64,000 nt of DNA from an uncultured Latescibacterota bacterium (GTDB lineage Bacteria; Latescibacterota; UBA2968; UBA8231): contig OX638377.1 in the NCBI GenBank assembly GCA_951813615.1, positions 4,614,599 to 4,678,598 of the forward strand, written 5' to 3'. The position numbers were made by a program, and so were the translations under genes. This document shows positions 25,068 through 33,557 of this stretch, in pieces (the stretch's first letter is position 1; every line of letters starts with the position of its first letter). A model generated the notes under the pieces. That model ran no database searches and was not told the DNA's origin. It was given only the letters and a program-made list of their open reading frames with translations.

Positions 25068-26537
25068 TCATGTCTGTGCGCTCTCTGACTTCGGGGTCGC
25101 GAGCGCGGCCCGCCCCTTGTCCGTCAGCCGGTACTTCTGCAACGGACTTCTCGGTTTGTCGGGGAGAGTCATTTCCAACAATTCTTCTTGGAGGAGTCGC
25201 TCAAGCCGCTGCTCGAAGCTCCTCGTTCGCGTCGAATAGTTCGCAGCCGCCCGCAATCCCTTACTCGTAGTCGCTCCTTGAATACAAGCTTGCAGCATGG
25301 CAACATCTCTGACGGACAATTCAGCTTGCACCCCAGCTTGCACCCCAGCTTGCACCCCAGCTTGATTCCGGTCTACTTGCGACTCTGGCCTCCCTATGAC
25401 TTGCCTTGTTTCCCTGTCCAAGTCCAAGTACGCGGCGGAGAACGGGAACTTCAACCACAGACCGTCGCCGCTAGATTGTAGCTTCCACTCTGGTGTAGGG
25501 TTGCCAGCCTCTTTGCACATTTCCGCGATCCTCCGGATGCCCCGTCCCCAAGCTTCGATCATTCCGGCTCGGAAGAAGGCGTAGGCGATTCGCGGGTTAT
25601 ACGGCTTTGACGAAAGTTCTCCGGCGAGTTGATCGGCGGCCCATTCAGACGGCAACTGCACCGCATTCCAGATCGCGATCTGGTCGTCGTACACGCGAAT
25701 CTGAATTGTGGTAGGACTGGCGTAATCCCGGTGAATGATGGCGTTGATCACCGCTTCGCGCATGGCTTCGCGCGGCACGGGAAAGGTCTCCACGCGATAG
25801 ACGCCGTCGTAGGAGATCAATGCTTTCGTGTACTTCGTGTATAGCAAGTCCATCGTCCGATCAACCTGAGTGAACAGGTCCCCTTCGATAACGTCCTGAT
25901 ACAGCAGTTCCGAACCACGGAAATAGCCGATCTTCACATAGGCTTCCATCACGAACCGATCCGGCGCTGGATGAAAGAGCAGGACCGCGGCGCGCTTCAG
26001 ATAACCCGCCTCTCGCAACTGAAGCCTTTCGATCACCCCCTCATCGGATTCGTCCAAGATGTCCTGCGGCAAGCGTTCGCTCTCAGCCCCCCGCTGGCGG
26101 AATCCATCAAAGACGCGACCGTCCAGATCCTTGAGACCGACGCCCGGCAGGGGCACATCGTCCCACGTTCGGCCGTATTTCTGCAACAGGAAACGGCTAA
26201 GTGCAGCGCCTCTGAGCACCTGCTTGGTGCTGCCGCTGCGATAGTAGAATTCGCCTTTGTAGCTGATTGGATTAGGGTAGGGATCAACCGCGATTTCCAG
26301 ATATTCCCCGCCGTCTTCCGACTTCAGGTTCACGTCCACCACGACGCCGAGCAATGCCTGGGCCTTGTTGGGAATCTCTTCGAGCAGTCGGAGAACGTTT
26401 TTCACTCCTACCACCTCACCTCGGTCATTCTTGCCGATTTCCAGTACGCCGCCCTGAGCATTGGCGAAGCCGCAGACCCATTTTAGGTATTCGTCCCGCC
26501 ATGTCTCTTTCCATTCTATGTTTTGGCTCTCGCTCAT
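25068..26537 (-). CDS. AlbA_2 (Schlafen-like) domain ATP-binding regulator
   Basis: 489 residues. N-terminal AlbA_2 domain (IEWKETWRDEYLKWVCGFAN, GGVLEIGKNDRGEVVGV), a central linker, a GHKL/HATPase_c_4-like region (MREAVINAIIHRDYAS, GRGIRRIAEMC) and a C-terminal winged helix (LERLLQEELLEMTL, YRLTDKGRAALA). Between them a 4-residue unit AGVQ is repeated three times from 12-bp DNA repeats at about 25323-25364. Such proteins are commonly found inside or beside type I restriction-modification loci, acting as regulators. The stop overlaps a short ATG frame (ATGA) that soon ends, as if a downstream gene had been lost. Confidence 0.8.
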   Translation of the reverse strand: MSESQNIEWKETWRDEYLKWVCGFANAQGGVLEIGKNDRGEVVGVKNVLRLLEEIPNKAQALLGVVVDVNLKSEDGGEYLEIAVDPYPNPISYKGEFYYRSGSTKQVLRGAALSRFLLQKYGRTWDDVPLPGVGLKDLDGRVFDGFRQRGAESERLPQDILDESDEGVIERLQLREAGYLKRAAVLLFHPAPDRFVMEAYVKIGYFRGSELLYQDVIEGDLFTQVDRTMDLLYTKYTKALISYDGVYRVETFPVPREAMREAVINAIIHRDYASPTTIQIRVYDDQIAIWNAVQLPSEWAADQLAGELSSKPYNPRIAYAFFRAGMIEAWGRGIRRIAEMCKEAGNPTPEWKLQSSGDGLWLKFPFSAAYLDLDRETRQVIGRPESQVDRNQAGVQAGVQAGVQAELSVRDVAMLQACIQGATTSKGLRAAANYSTRTRSFEQRLERLLQEELLEMTLPDKPRSPLQKYRLTDKGRAALATPKSESAQT

Positions 26538-26657
26538 GTTGCCTTTTTTGTCAGAGCCTCGGGTTTGACTAGCCGCACCCGGCCGGTGAGAAACGCCTCC
26601 TCGACATTGTGGTTGCCGCTACTGCGTACGAATTTTTCGTTGGCCAACGGTGCTCAT
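26534..26657 (-). pseudogene. Relic resembling the start of a type I restriction HsdR gene
   Basis: From the ATG at 26657 the minus strand reads MSTVGQRKIRTQ and then stops at 26621. This matches the characteristic beginning of type I restriction R subunits (MSTVGQxExxTQ). The next frame continues with GNHNVEEAFLTGRVR and KPEALTKKAT, ending in an ATGA overlap with the AlbA_2 gene. A 29-bp segment around the ATG recurs with 4 mismatches at about 25052-25080, at the end of the AlbA_2 gene, which suggests deletion by recombination. Too short for certainty. Confidence 0.35.
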
Positions 26658-26728
26658 GTCTGTGTGCTCCCTCACACAACCGCTGTCGGTCAGCACGGCG
26701 GGCCCCTTATAGGTGTCAGTACGAGGTC

Positions 26729-27454
26729 TCACTTGAGTATTCGTTCCGCTTCCGACCGTATCCAGACGGAAAGAGGTAAGAGTGCCGCGCCGATCCCGTA
26801 GGTTATTACCTTTTTCACTATATGGATCTCTTTTGTGCCATCTGTTTCATGCTCCTCATGGGAGTCAACTACGATGGACGATTCAAAACTTCCAGTGAGG
26901 ATTGCTATCGCAGACTCAATTCCATGTTTCAGTAAAACCGGAGAGCCGCTTTGACCAACGATGACTGGGAAGCTCAGTTCATATGCGGCGAAACGGTACT
27001 TTCCCAAGGCGTGATTGAAGTGTCGCTGGATATGACCGCTCATCAATCGCGGCTCTAATTGAATCTTTCTTAGATCTTCACTCACAGCCGGGTAGCCGAA
27101 AGTGATTACCTCCTCTCCCAGATAGAAACCGCCTCCCACTGTCGGCGCACCAAGTTTGAAAGCTCGTGGTGATTGATCTGATTCAAATGCCAAAGCTGCA
27201 ACATCCGCTGTAGGATGGTGTGTCACAGAACGCGGCTTGACAAACTGCCCAGACTTGAGTTTGAGAAATATCCTTTCCGGCTCGGCACTGTCGACGACAT
27301 GGGACGCAGTCAGAACTATACCTGGTGTCTCGAATCCAAACCCTGTACCCGAGAACCTTACCAAGTCATCGTCGCCATCGCGGAGGCCGATTGGGCAAAT
27401 GTATTCGCGGGGATTAATTCGATCTATGGGCTTATTCACTTCACTATCTTGCAT
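26729..27454 (-). CDS. Trypsin-like serine protease with C-terminal hydrophobic helix
   Basis: 241 residues, cytoplasmic start without signal peptide. The chymotrypsin-fold triad is visible: H52 in LTASHVVD, D84 in HHPTADVAAL and S169 in VGQSGSP. A basic/hydrophobic segment near the end (ITYGIGAALLPLSVWIRS, about 218-235) could anchor it to a membrane. Trypsin-like domains without export signals occur as effectors or sensors in bacterial defence systems; here the neighbours (AlbA_2 protein, DUF1016 nuclease) make that possible but unproven. Starts 23 bp downstream of the DUF1016 gene. Confidence 0.8.
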   Translation of the reverse strand: MQDSEVNKPIDRINPREYICPIGLRDGDDDLVRFSGTGFGFETPGIVLTASHVVDSAEPERIFLKLKSGQFVKPRSVTHHPTADVAALAFESDQSPRAFKLGAPTVGGGFYLGEEVITFGYPAVSEDLRKIQLEPRLMSGHIQRHFNHALGKYRFAAYELSFPVIVGQSGSPVLLKHGIESAIAILTGSFESSIVVDSHEEHETDGTKEIHIVKKVITYGIGAALLPLSVWIRSEAERILK

Positions 27455-27477
27455 AGTAGATCATTGTCCCTTGCCCA

Positions 27478-28614
27478 CTATTCACCGTCTTCGCCTTCCC
27501 GATAGTTCAATTCTCTCTGGATACTCTCCAATTGGGCTACAAGCTCCTGTTTCGACGGCAGATAAAGCTGGTATTTAGGCGCGTAGATATTGGCTTCTTC
27601 CGGTAGCGTCAGCTCAACCACGGCATCGTTCTTGCGGCCACAGAGCACAATACCGATGGTCGGAAGTTCGTCGTCCGTCTTCACATAGCGATCAAAGTAG
27701 TTGACATACATCTGCATCTGACCCAAGTCCTGATGGGTCAATTCGCCGCGTTTGAGGTCAATCAGCACATAGCAGCGCAGTAGCCGGTTGTAGAAAACGA
27801 GGTCCACACGGAAATGACTGTTGTCGAAAGTAAACCGCTTCTGCCGCGCCTCGAACAGAAATCCCTTACCCAACTCCAGCAAGAAGTGCTGAAGCCGGTC
27901 GATAATCGCCGTTTCCAGTTCGCTCTCTGAATAGACGGGCTTTTCCTCCAACCCAAGAAACTCCAGCACCAGTGGGCTCTTAATCAGGTCCGAAGCCTTA
28001 TCGACCACCTGCCCCTCGCTGGCAAGCCGACGAACTTCCTCCTTGTCGCGGCTGAGTGCGAGCCGCTCGTACAGGGAGCTGTCGATCTGCCGCTTGAGTT
28101 CGCGGACACTCCAGTCGTTGTCGATCGCCTCAATCTCGTAGAAGCGGCGCTCCTCGGGATTGTCGATGGTCAGCAGGGTGACGTAGTGGGACCAGCCGAG
28201 AGAGAACCGATCCTTGAGCAGGACAATTGTGTTTTCCAAGGGAATCGATTCGTCCGATGCTGTCGGTCGAATTGCAGGAGTTCCGTCAACGGACGCCAAG
28301 GATGCCAATTGGGCCGACAGTGTCGGACCAATTTCCTTTTGCTTCTGGTAGAAACGTCGGTAGAGCTTCAAACGGGTCTCCGAACTGCCCTTTATCCCGA
28401 TCCTTTGCAGGCGACTGGCGATCTTGGCCAAGAGTTGACTGCCGTATTCCGCCCTATCCTCCCCATGCTGTTCATACTCCACGATATACCAGCCGAACAG
28501 ATAGTTTCGCACTACAAGTGAACTATCGACGGTACGCGCCGCCGAGCGTTGTGTTTTCTCGTGGGTGCGCCGACACAACTCGACAAGATTCTCAAAATCG
28601 AATGTTTGACTCAT
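27478..28614 (-). CDS. DUF1016/YhcG family PDDEXK nuclease
   Basis: 378 residues from the ATG at 28614; the frame stays open upstream but overlaps the methyltransferase gene. N-terminal DUF1016_N helical region (FENLVELCRRTHEKTQRSA, VVRNYLFGWYIVEYEQHG) and a C-terminal PD-(D/E)xK domain with HFRVDLVFYNRLLRCYVLIDLK supplying the Asp and Asp-x-Lys ligands, then GQMQMYVNYFDRY. The YhcG family often accompanies type I restriction systems and other defence islands. Complete in length and catalytic residues. Confidence 0.9.
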   Translation of the reverse strand: MSQTFDFENLVELCRRTHEKTQRSAARTVDSSLVVRNYLFGWYIVEYEQHGEDRAEYGSQLLAKIASRLQRIGIKGSSETRLKLYRRFYQKQKEIGPTLSAQLASLASVDGTPAIRPTASDESIPLENTIVLLKDRFSLGWSHYVTLLTIDNPEERRFYEIEAIDNDWSVRELKRQIDSSLYERLALSRDKEEVRRLASEGQVVDKASDLIKSPLVLEFLGLEEKPVYSESELETAIIDRLQHFLLELGKGFLFEARQKRFTFDNSHFRVDLVFYNRLLRCYVLIDLKRGELTHQDLGQMQMYVNYFDRYVKTDDELPTIGIVLCGRKNDAVVELTLPEEANIYAPKYQLYLPSKQELVAQLESIQRELNYREGEDGE

Positions 28615-28631
28615 AGCAAAATCCCCCGAAC

Positions 28632-29429
28632 TCACGCTTTTCTGGCGACGAGCTCGCCCCACGCTTCTGCGGCAAACGCCTCTGGCATCTCGCCCCACGT
28701 GAGGAATGATGACTTTAGCTGAGCCAAGACCCGTTTATCCGCTAGTCCGCATTCCACAAGCTGATCAGAGAATTCAGAGGTGCCGCACAACTCCGCCAGA
28801 AAGTGCGCGTTTCTCCGCGTGGACTCCGCATCCGGCGTCCAACAGTCATACGACGCGGAAACCTTGACAATCTCGAATCCTGCCTTGCGGAATAGTCCTG
28901 GCTGGCGACGTCCACAGTACGGATCTCCGCCATTTCGTTTCATCAGTTCGATGAATAACTGCGAAAATTTCCCCAGCGGCTCAGGCGTAGGCTCAAGCAG
29001 GAATCCTCCGAAGTCGGCGTGTCTTGAGCCTACTAGCCCTCCCGATTTCAGTACTCGGTGAATCTCAGAGATAGCTTGCTCTGAGTCAGCGATGTGCTCT
29101 AGGACTCCGTGAACGAAGACGACATCGAATGACTCGTCATCAGCAGTCAGGCTGCAAAGGTCGTCCGTCTTGAACTCGATTGTAGGGAATCCATCGGCGA
29201 GGCGCTGAGCAAGATCGATTTGACTCTGCTCTCTGTCCACCCCTAAGACGCGCCCAGGTGCCACGATCTCCGCGAGTCCTTTGGTTATTGTCCCAGGTCC
29301 GCAGCCACCGTCCAAGAGAGCCATCCCAGGTACAAGGTATTTCAGAAGAAACTGAGCGTGCGTGTCGGCTGTGCGCTCTTGGAAGAACCGAGCCGTGCGC
29401 TCATTGTAGCCAACAGAATACCTATTCAT
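28632..29429 (-). CDS. Class I SAM-dependent methyltransferase
   Basis: 265 residues. Motif I LLDGGCGPGTIT (about 38-49), acidic loop VLGVDREQSQ, motif II-like DDLCSL, and motif III DVVFVHGVLEHIADSE give the UbiE/Methyltransf_11 fold. The C-terminal half is a variable substrate-binding part. It lies 17 bp upstream of the DUF1016 gene and may be cotranscribed with it. Small-molecule methylation is likelier than DNA methylation because no NPPY motif is present. Confidence 0.85.
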   Translation of the reverse strand: MNRYSVGYNERTARFFQERTADTHAQFLLKYLVPGMALLDGGCGPGTITKGLAEIVAPGRVLGVDREQSQIDLAQRLADGFPTIEFKTDDLCSLTADDESFDVVFVHGVLEHIADSEQAISEIHRVLKSGGLVGSRHADFGGFLLEPTPEPLGKFSQLFIELMKRNGGDPYCGRRQPGLFRKAGFEIVKVSASYDCWTPDAESTRRNAHFLAELCGTSEFSDQLVECGLADKRVLAQLKSSFLTWGEMPEAFAAEAWGELVARKA

Positions 29430-29469
29430 CCGTTTAGCTTCCGTACGGAATAGGTTTCAGAGCCATGCC

Positions 29470-30348
29470 CTAGCGCCCCTTAAACCACAGCTTCATCGCC
29501 GTCCCACCCATAATCATCTCCTTCTCCGCTGCGGAAATATTCGGCAGATGGCAGTCGAGCAAATCCACCAGTTTCTGGTAGCCCGGCTCCACCACAATCC
29601 ACGGCGAATCCGTACACCACATCATCCGATCCGCGCCATAGGCCCGATACACATCCTCGACCATGGACTGCATATCCCCGTAGGGCCAAGGCACCTTGGA
29701 AAACGCGTACTCCCCCGAAATTTTGACATAGACATTGGGAAAGCGCGACAGCGCCATCACTTGCGGATAGTTGGCCGGCGGCAGCGGCTCGGCGTCAAAG
29801 CGGGGGCGGCCCCACCGGTCCGGCCCACCGGGCGTGGTTGGCATCACGCCGAGATGGTCAATGGAAATGTTCACGCCGGGAAAAGCCGCGGCCAGCAGTT
29901 CGATGCAGGGAAATTGAGCCCCACCGGTGTAGATGTTGATATTGATCCCCAGCTCGTCCGCACATTCAAAGACATCGTAGGTCGCCAGGTCCTCGGCCCG
30001 CTGTGCGGTCGGATCGCCCAACGCCCCCAGCCGAATCCCCTCAATGCCAGTGGCGGCGACGAGCTCGCGCAGGCGAGCGGGCGGGTCCGGGTCGTCCATG
30101 TCAATCAAGCCCGTCGCTGTGAAACGGTCGGGCCACATCTGCACGCAATGCGTGACATAGGCGTGCTGCTCGATTTGGGTGCCGTTCATTTCGATCAGCA
30201 CCGCGCGGTCGATGCCCGAAGCATCCATGTCGGCTATCAGCGCCTCAATCGGGCAGGCGCGGTCGGCCGGTGCGAGACCGCTCAGTTCGCGGGGGAACCG
30301 CTCGCTCGGCAGGTCAAAGACGTGAACGTGCACATCTACTTTATCCAT
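29470..30348 (-). CDS. Amidohydrolase-2 family metal-dependent hydrolase
   Basis: 292 residues with an apparently intact metal site: DVHVHVFD near the N-terminus, SIDHLGVMP in the middle and MMWCTDSPW near the C-terminus (catalytic Asp). This is the 2-pyrone-4,6-dicarboxylate lactonase/gamma-resorcylate decarboxylase-like group of TIM barrels. It contrasts with the degenerate paralogue at 2625-3428. Hydrolysis or decarboxylation of a cyclic acid is the family chemistry; substrate unknown. A lipoprotein gene precedes it by 21 bp in the same direction. Confidence 0.85.
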   Translation of the reverse strand: MDKVDVHVHVFDLPSERFPRELSGLAPADRACPIEALIADMDASGIDRAVLIEMNGTQIEQHAYVTHCVQMWPDRFTATGLIDMDDPDPPARLRELVAATGIEGIRLGALGDPTAQRAEDLATYDVFECADELGININIYTGGAQFPCIELLAAAFPGVNISIDHLGVMPTTPGGPDRWGRPRFDAEPLPPANYPQVMALSRFPNVYVKISGEYAFSKVPWPYGDMQSMVEDVYRAYGADRMMWCTDSPWIVVEPGYQKLVDLLDCHLPNISAAEKEMIMGGTAMKLWFKGR

Positions 30349-30369
30349 TTCTTGCGTCCTTTCTCTAAG

Positions 30370-31326
30370 CTAGGGATCGAGATTTAGGTTCCAGCGCAAC
30401 TCTCCGGGCGAGGCTGCGTGTTGGTAAATCGGGTTCATCAGCTCGCTGCGATAGCGCGCAAAAAGTATGGGATCGACGAAGCGCTCCGCCTGCGACCAGT
30501 CCCAATCTATATAGGTAAATGCCTTGATGTTGGAATGGTGGCGCAAGAAGCGGAGGAAGGGGATGAACCAATGGGGCCACGCCTGCTCGGCTTGGCCTAG
30601 GTCGGTAGTAACCGGCGTGACCACGCCAACGAGCACGGGATAGTCGCGCTCCTGTGCCGTCTCGATAAAGGAGCGGCTGCGGCGCAGGTCTTGCGGCGCG
30701 GCCACGTCAATCGACCACCAATCGACGTACTCATCACCCGGATAGTAGGCCAAGTAATCAGAGCCGCCGTCGTCCTTCTGCGTCCATACCAGCGCCACGT
30801 GCTCCAAGCCCCAGCGACCCCGCAGCGTTTGCGCTATCCGCCGCCAAGCCTCGGTGTAACTGGTCGCTTCATAGGCACGCCAAGAGCTATTGAACGCATA
30901 GCCCAACCGCAGCAAAACCGGGCGCTCTAGCTGCTGCAACCCCCAGCAGAGCCGCTCAATCGCCTCGTCGAGCTGACCATCGGCAATGGCCGCCTCATAG
31001 GGCTGGCCAGCAGAGTTGAAACCAAGGTCAATTTGCGGCAGGCCGTACCCTACGTGCTGGTCCAGATTGGCGAGCAACGCCAGATGCCAGTCGTAGGGCA
31101 GGTCGTGGAGCTCGTAGTACACGGCATAGAAAAGCGGGCGCGTGCGTTCTTCGTGGTCGAGCGGCCCATAGCTGAGCGCGGCCCCGTGCAAGATGCGCTC
31201 GCCGAGCGGCTCTAGGCGGTGGAGGTGGTCGGTGCGGGCGGCAAAGTGGCCCAAGGGATCGGGCCCGAGCGAGGCCGCGTAACAGCCCGCCAAAACGAGG
31301 GCGAATAACAACAATAGAGAGCGCAT
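30370..31326 (-). CDS. Lipoprotein with GH26-like (beta-mannanase) domain
   Basis: 318 residues from the ATG at 31326, giving a lipoprotein signal MRSLLLLFALVLAGC with lipobox LAGC. The body resembles GH26 glycosidases: PVLLRLGYAFN, HVALVWTQKDDGG, YYPGDEYVDWWSID and FTYIDWDWSQ. The catalytic acids are not both obvious: a Glu is missing where the family has R-x-x-x-E-M-N. It may therefore bind rather than cleave mannan-like glycans at the outer membrane. Confidence 0.65.
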   Translation of the reverse strand: MRSLLLLFALVLAGCYAASLGPDPLGHFAARTDHLHRLEPLGERILHGAALSYGPLDHEERTRPLFYAVYYELHDLPYDWHLALLANLDQHVGYGLPQIDLGFNSAGQPYEAAIADGQLDEAIERLCWGLQQLERPVLLRLGYAFNSSWRAYEATSYTEAWRRIAQTLRGRWGLEHVALVWTQKDDGGSDYLAYYPGDEYVDWWSIDVAAPQDLRRSRSFIETAQERDYPVLVGVVTPVTTDLGQAEQAWPHWFIPFLRFLRHHSNIKAFTYIDWDWSQAERFVDPILFARYRSELMNPIYQHAASPGELRWNLNLDP

Positions 31327-31386
31327 GGCAGCAAACCTGCGAAGTGGGGAGTGATATTGCACAATATCGGCATTTTGAGTTGGCAC

Positions 31387-32301
31387 TCAAAACCGCTCAC
31401 CCGCAGCGTGGAGCACGCCGAGCGCATCGCAAGTGACGTGGAGGTTGGGGCGGCTGCGGTTGGGGCGGCCCCAATCGACGAGCGAATCGTCGCCCTTGCC
31501 GACGCGCCCGACTCGGTAGTGTTTGCGCTCGGCCGGGAACGCGCCATCGTCGAGTTGCTTCGACTTGAGCAGATCGAGTGCAGCGCGGCAACGCGCGTCG
31601 GCGAGATAGCCAGCTTCGACCATAACCTTGAGAGCAAAGAGGAAGTCGCAGTGCTCGTAGCAGGGATAGTGCAACGAAGCATAGTCCGCACTCAAGGGCT
31701 GGCCATCGGGCTTTTGGTAGAGGCGGTGGGCGAGCAAGTGTTCAGCGAGGCGGGCGGCAACATCGCCAGAGGTGCGGTCGGTGCGCAGGCGGGCATGCAG
31801 GGTGAGGCCGCGCAGGGCGGTAAGCACTTGACCAAAGGCCGCGGGGCTGCGGCCCAACGCCTTGGGCAAGCTGCCTGCGAGGCGCTGGGCCAAAGCGTCG
31901 GCGCAGCCAGCGTCGATGTCGAGGAAGAGCAAGTAGTACAGCGCATTACCCTCGATTGCGCCGCAGGCAGGCTCGGGACGGTCGGGGTCCAAAAGCCACT
32001 CACAGACTTGGTCGCGCAAGCCCCAGAGACTCTTGTCACCAGACGCGGACCCTAGGTCGGCCAGCATGTATAGCACCCAATGGGCACCGCGCCAGCGGTG
32101 GCTCGGCGGGAGGGGAATCCGGCCCGCAGTATCCAACTCGGCCAACAGGGTGCGAACCAAGACTGAGTCGCGGATCTCGTCGCGAAGAATGCGAATCTCG
32201 CGCTCGCTGGGTGGGCGGGTCGAAACGTTGAGGCGGATCTTGTAGCGCACAAAAGGCTCGTCCATTGCGGAGAGCGCGCGGGCGATGTGGGCAGTGGACA
32301 T
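31387..32301 (-). CDS. Alpha/alpha-toroid (terpenoid-cyclase/prenyltransferase-like) repeat protein
   Basis: 304 residues, mostly helical. Repeats such as LWGLRDQVCEWLLDPDRPEP, ALDLLKSKQLDDGAFPAE and HYPCYEHCDFLFALKVM resemble the QW-like helical-pair repeats of the squalene-cyclase/prenyltransferase toroid superfamily. No DxDD cyclase motif is seen, so catalysis is not supported. No signal peptide. It lies 60 bp upstream of the lipoprotein gene in the same direction. Function unknown. Confidence 0.55.
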   Translation of the reverse strand: MSTAHIARALSAMDEPFVRYKIRLNVSTRPPSEREIRILRDEIRDSVLVRTLLAELDTAGRIPLPPSHRWRGAHWVLYMLADLGSASGDKSLWGLRDQVCEWLLDPDRPEPACGAIEGNALYYLLFLDIDAGCADALAQRLAGSLPKALGRSPAAFGQVLTALRGLTLHARLRTDRTSGDVAARLAEHLLAHRLYQKPDGQPLSADYASLHYPCYEHCDFLFALKVMVEAGYLADARCRAALDLLKSKQLDDGAFPAERKHYRVGRVGKGDDSLVDWGRPNRSRPNLHVTCDALGVLHAAGERF

Positions 32302-32416
32302 AGGTTTTGGACTCGGAAAGATGCGTTGGCGTCGAAAAAAGGGCTTGTATATTGTTGTGCAATCGCAATAACAAAAGCAATAGTCCGCTTTGCCTTACTA
32401 CGGGAACGGAGAGCAA

Positions 32417-33475
32417 ATGCCTAAAACCAATAGAGGCTGGTCCATGGGCCGCCAGTGCAAGCCGGCTGCTGAATACGACATGCGCGTCGCCCGCGACCTG
32501 TTGCAACGAGAAAGCGCCCGCTGGCCGGCGTATGCGATTGTAACCACCCCCAGCGCGTACGCGGCCGCCCAAGACTACCTCGTGCGCGAGCCAGCGGGCG
32601 TGGTCTTTGCCGAATGGCTGGACTCGGCGCATCAGCAGGACCTCAGCGACCAGCTACCATCCGGGATCGAACTGGTCATCGGCTTGGGCGGCGGCAAGGC
32701 CCTCGACGCTTCCAAGTTCGTAGCCCTCGACAAGGACGCCGAGCTGATCTTGGCACCGACGATCCTCTCTTCCGGGGCGATCATCCACAGCCATGTGGCG
32801 CGGTGGGACGGCTATCAGACCGTGGGCGATTTGGACGACTGGCCGTGGGTGGATTGCCAATACGTGCTCGTCGATGTCGATGTGGTCCTCAAGGCACCGG
32901 ATTACTTGCACACCGCTGGGCTGGGTGACATCCTCTGCGGCCATGCCGGGTTAGAGGAGTGGCAGCGGCGGGCGGCGTTGGGACAAGGAGCGGCATTCGA
33001 CCCGGCGCTGGCGGCCCAGCAGGTGGCCCATCACGAGTCAATCGCCAGCTCTTTTGCCGCTACGCTCGATGCCAACGGGCGCATGACCGAGGCGAGCGCG
33101 GCCAACATCGCGCAGCGGATTAAGGAGCGCGACAGCCAGCAGCTAAAGGCCCCCACGGAAAGCGGCGATCATCCGTTCTGGATCGCGCTGGAGACGGCCA
33201 ACCAACAGACTTGGATCCACGGCGAACTCGTGGCCTTGGGGGCGATGATCATCACGTGGTGCTGCGCGGGGGATACCGCGGGGTTGGTAAAGCGACTGGA
33301 CCGCTGTCGGGTGCGCTGGCGGCCCAAGCAAATGGGGCTGGAGCGCACGGCACTGCAAAAGGGGCTGGCGTTTACACCGCGCTACATGGCGGAAAAAGGC
33401 GTCAACTCAGTACTGCGCGAGCCGATTGAAGGAGTACGCTTCGACGAGCTGTGTAGCTTTCTAGAAACTCCCTAA
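32417..33475 (+). CDS. Iron-containing alcohol dehydrogenase / glycerol-1-phosphate dehydrogenase-like protein
   Basis: 352 residues from the ATG at 32417 (GGAGAG upstream). The NAD-binding glycine block VIGLGGGKALDASKFVA and the loop APTILSSGAI are typical of the dehydroquinate synthase-like/Fe-ADH superfamily. Metal-ligand candidates lie in LGDILCGHAGLEEW and WIHGELVALGAMI. Closest in pattern to glycerol-1-phosphate dehydrogenases (AraM/EgsA-like). Polyol-phosphate oxidoreduction is the likely chemistry. Confidence 0.75.
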   Translation: MPKTNRGWSMGRQCKPAAEYDMRVARDLLQRESARWPAYAIVTTPSAYAAAQDYLVREPAGVVFAEWLDSAHQQDLSDQLPSGIELVIGLGGGKALDASKFVALDKDAELILAPTILSSGAIIHSHVARWDGYQTVGDLDDWPWVDCQYVLVDVDVVLKAPDYLHTAGLGDILCGHAGLEEWQRRAALGQGAAFDPALAAQQVAHHESIASSFAATLDANGRMTEASAANIAQRIKERDSQQLKAPTESGDHPFWIALETANQQTWIHGELVALGAMIITWCCAGDTAGLVKRLDRCRVRWRPKQMGLERTALQKGLAFTPRYMAEKGVNSVLREPIEGVRFDELCSFLETP

Positions 33476-33557
33476 TCGTCGCATCGGCCCCGCGAATGGC
33501 AAAAAATAGCCCCTACCGCAGCTTCCACGGCAAGGGCCAAATGCAGTGCGCAATCTC

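Noticed and set aside
25323..25364. Tandem 12-bp repeats as a regulatory or CRISPR-like array
   Set aside because: They are in frame inside the AlbA_2 gene and encode AGVQ units of a linker.
28632..29429. DNA methyltransferase partner of a restriction system
   Set aside because: The protein has a small-molecule methyltransferase fold (motif I plus a UbiE-like layout) and no (D/N)PP(Y/F/W) motif.
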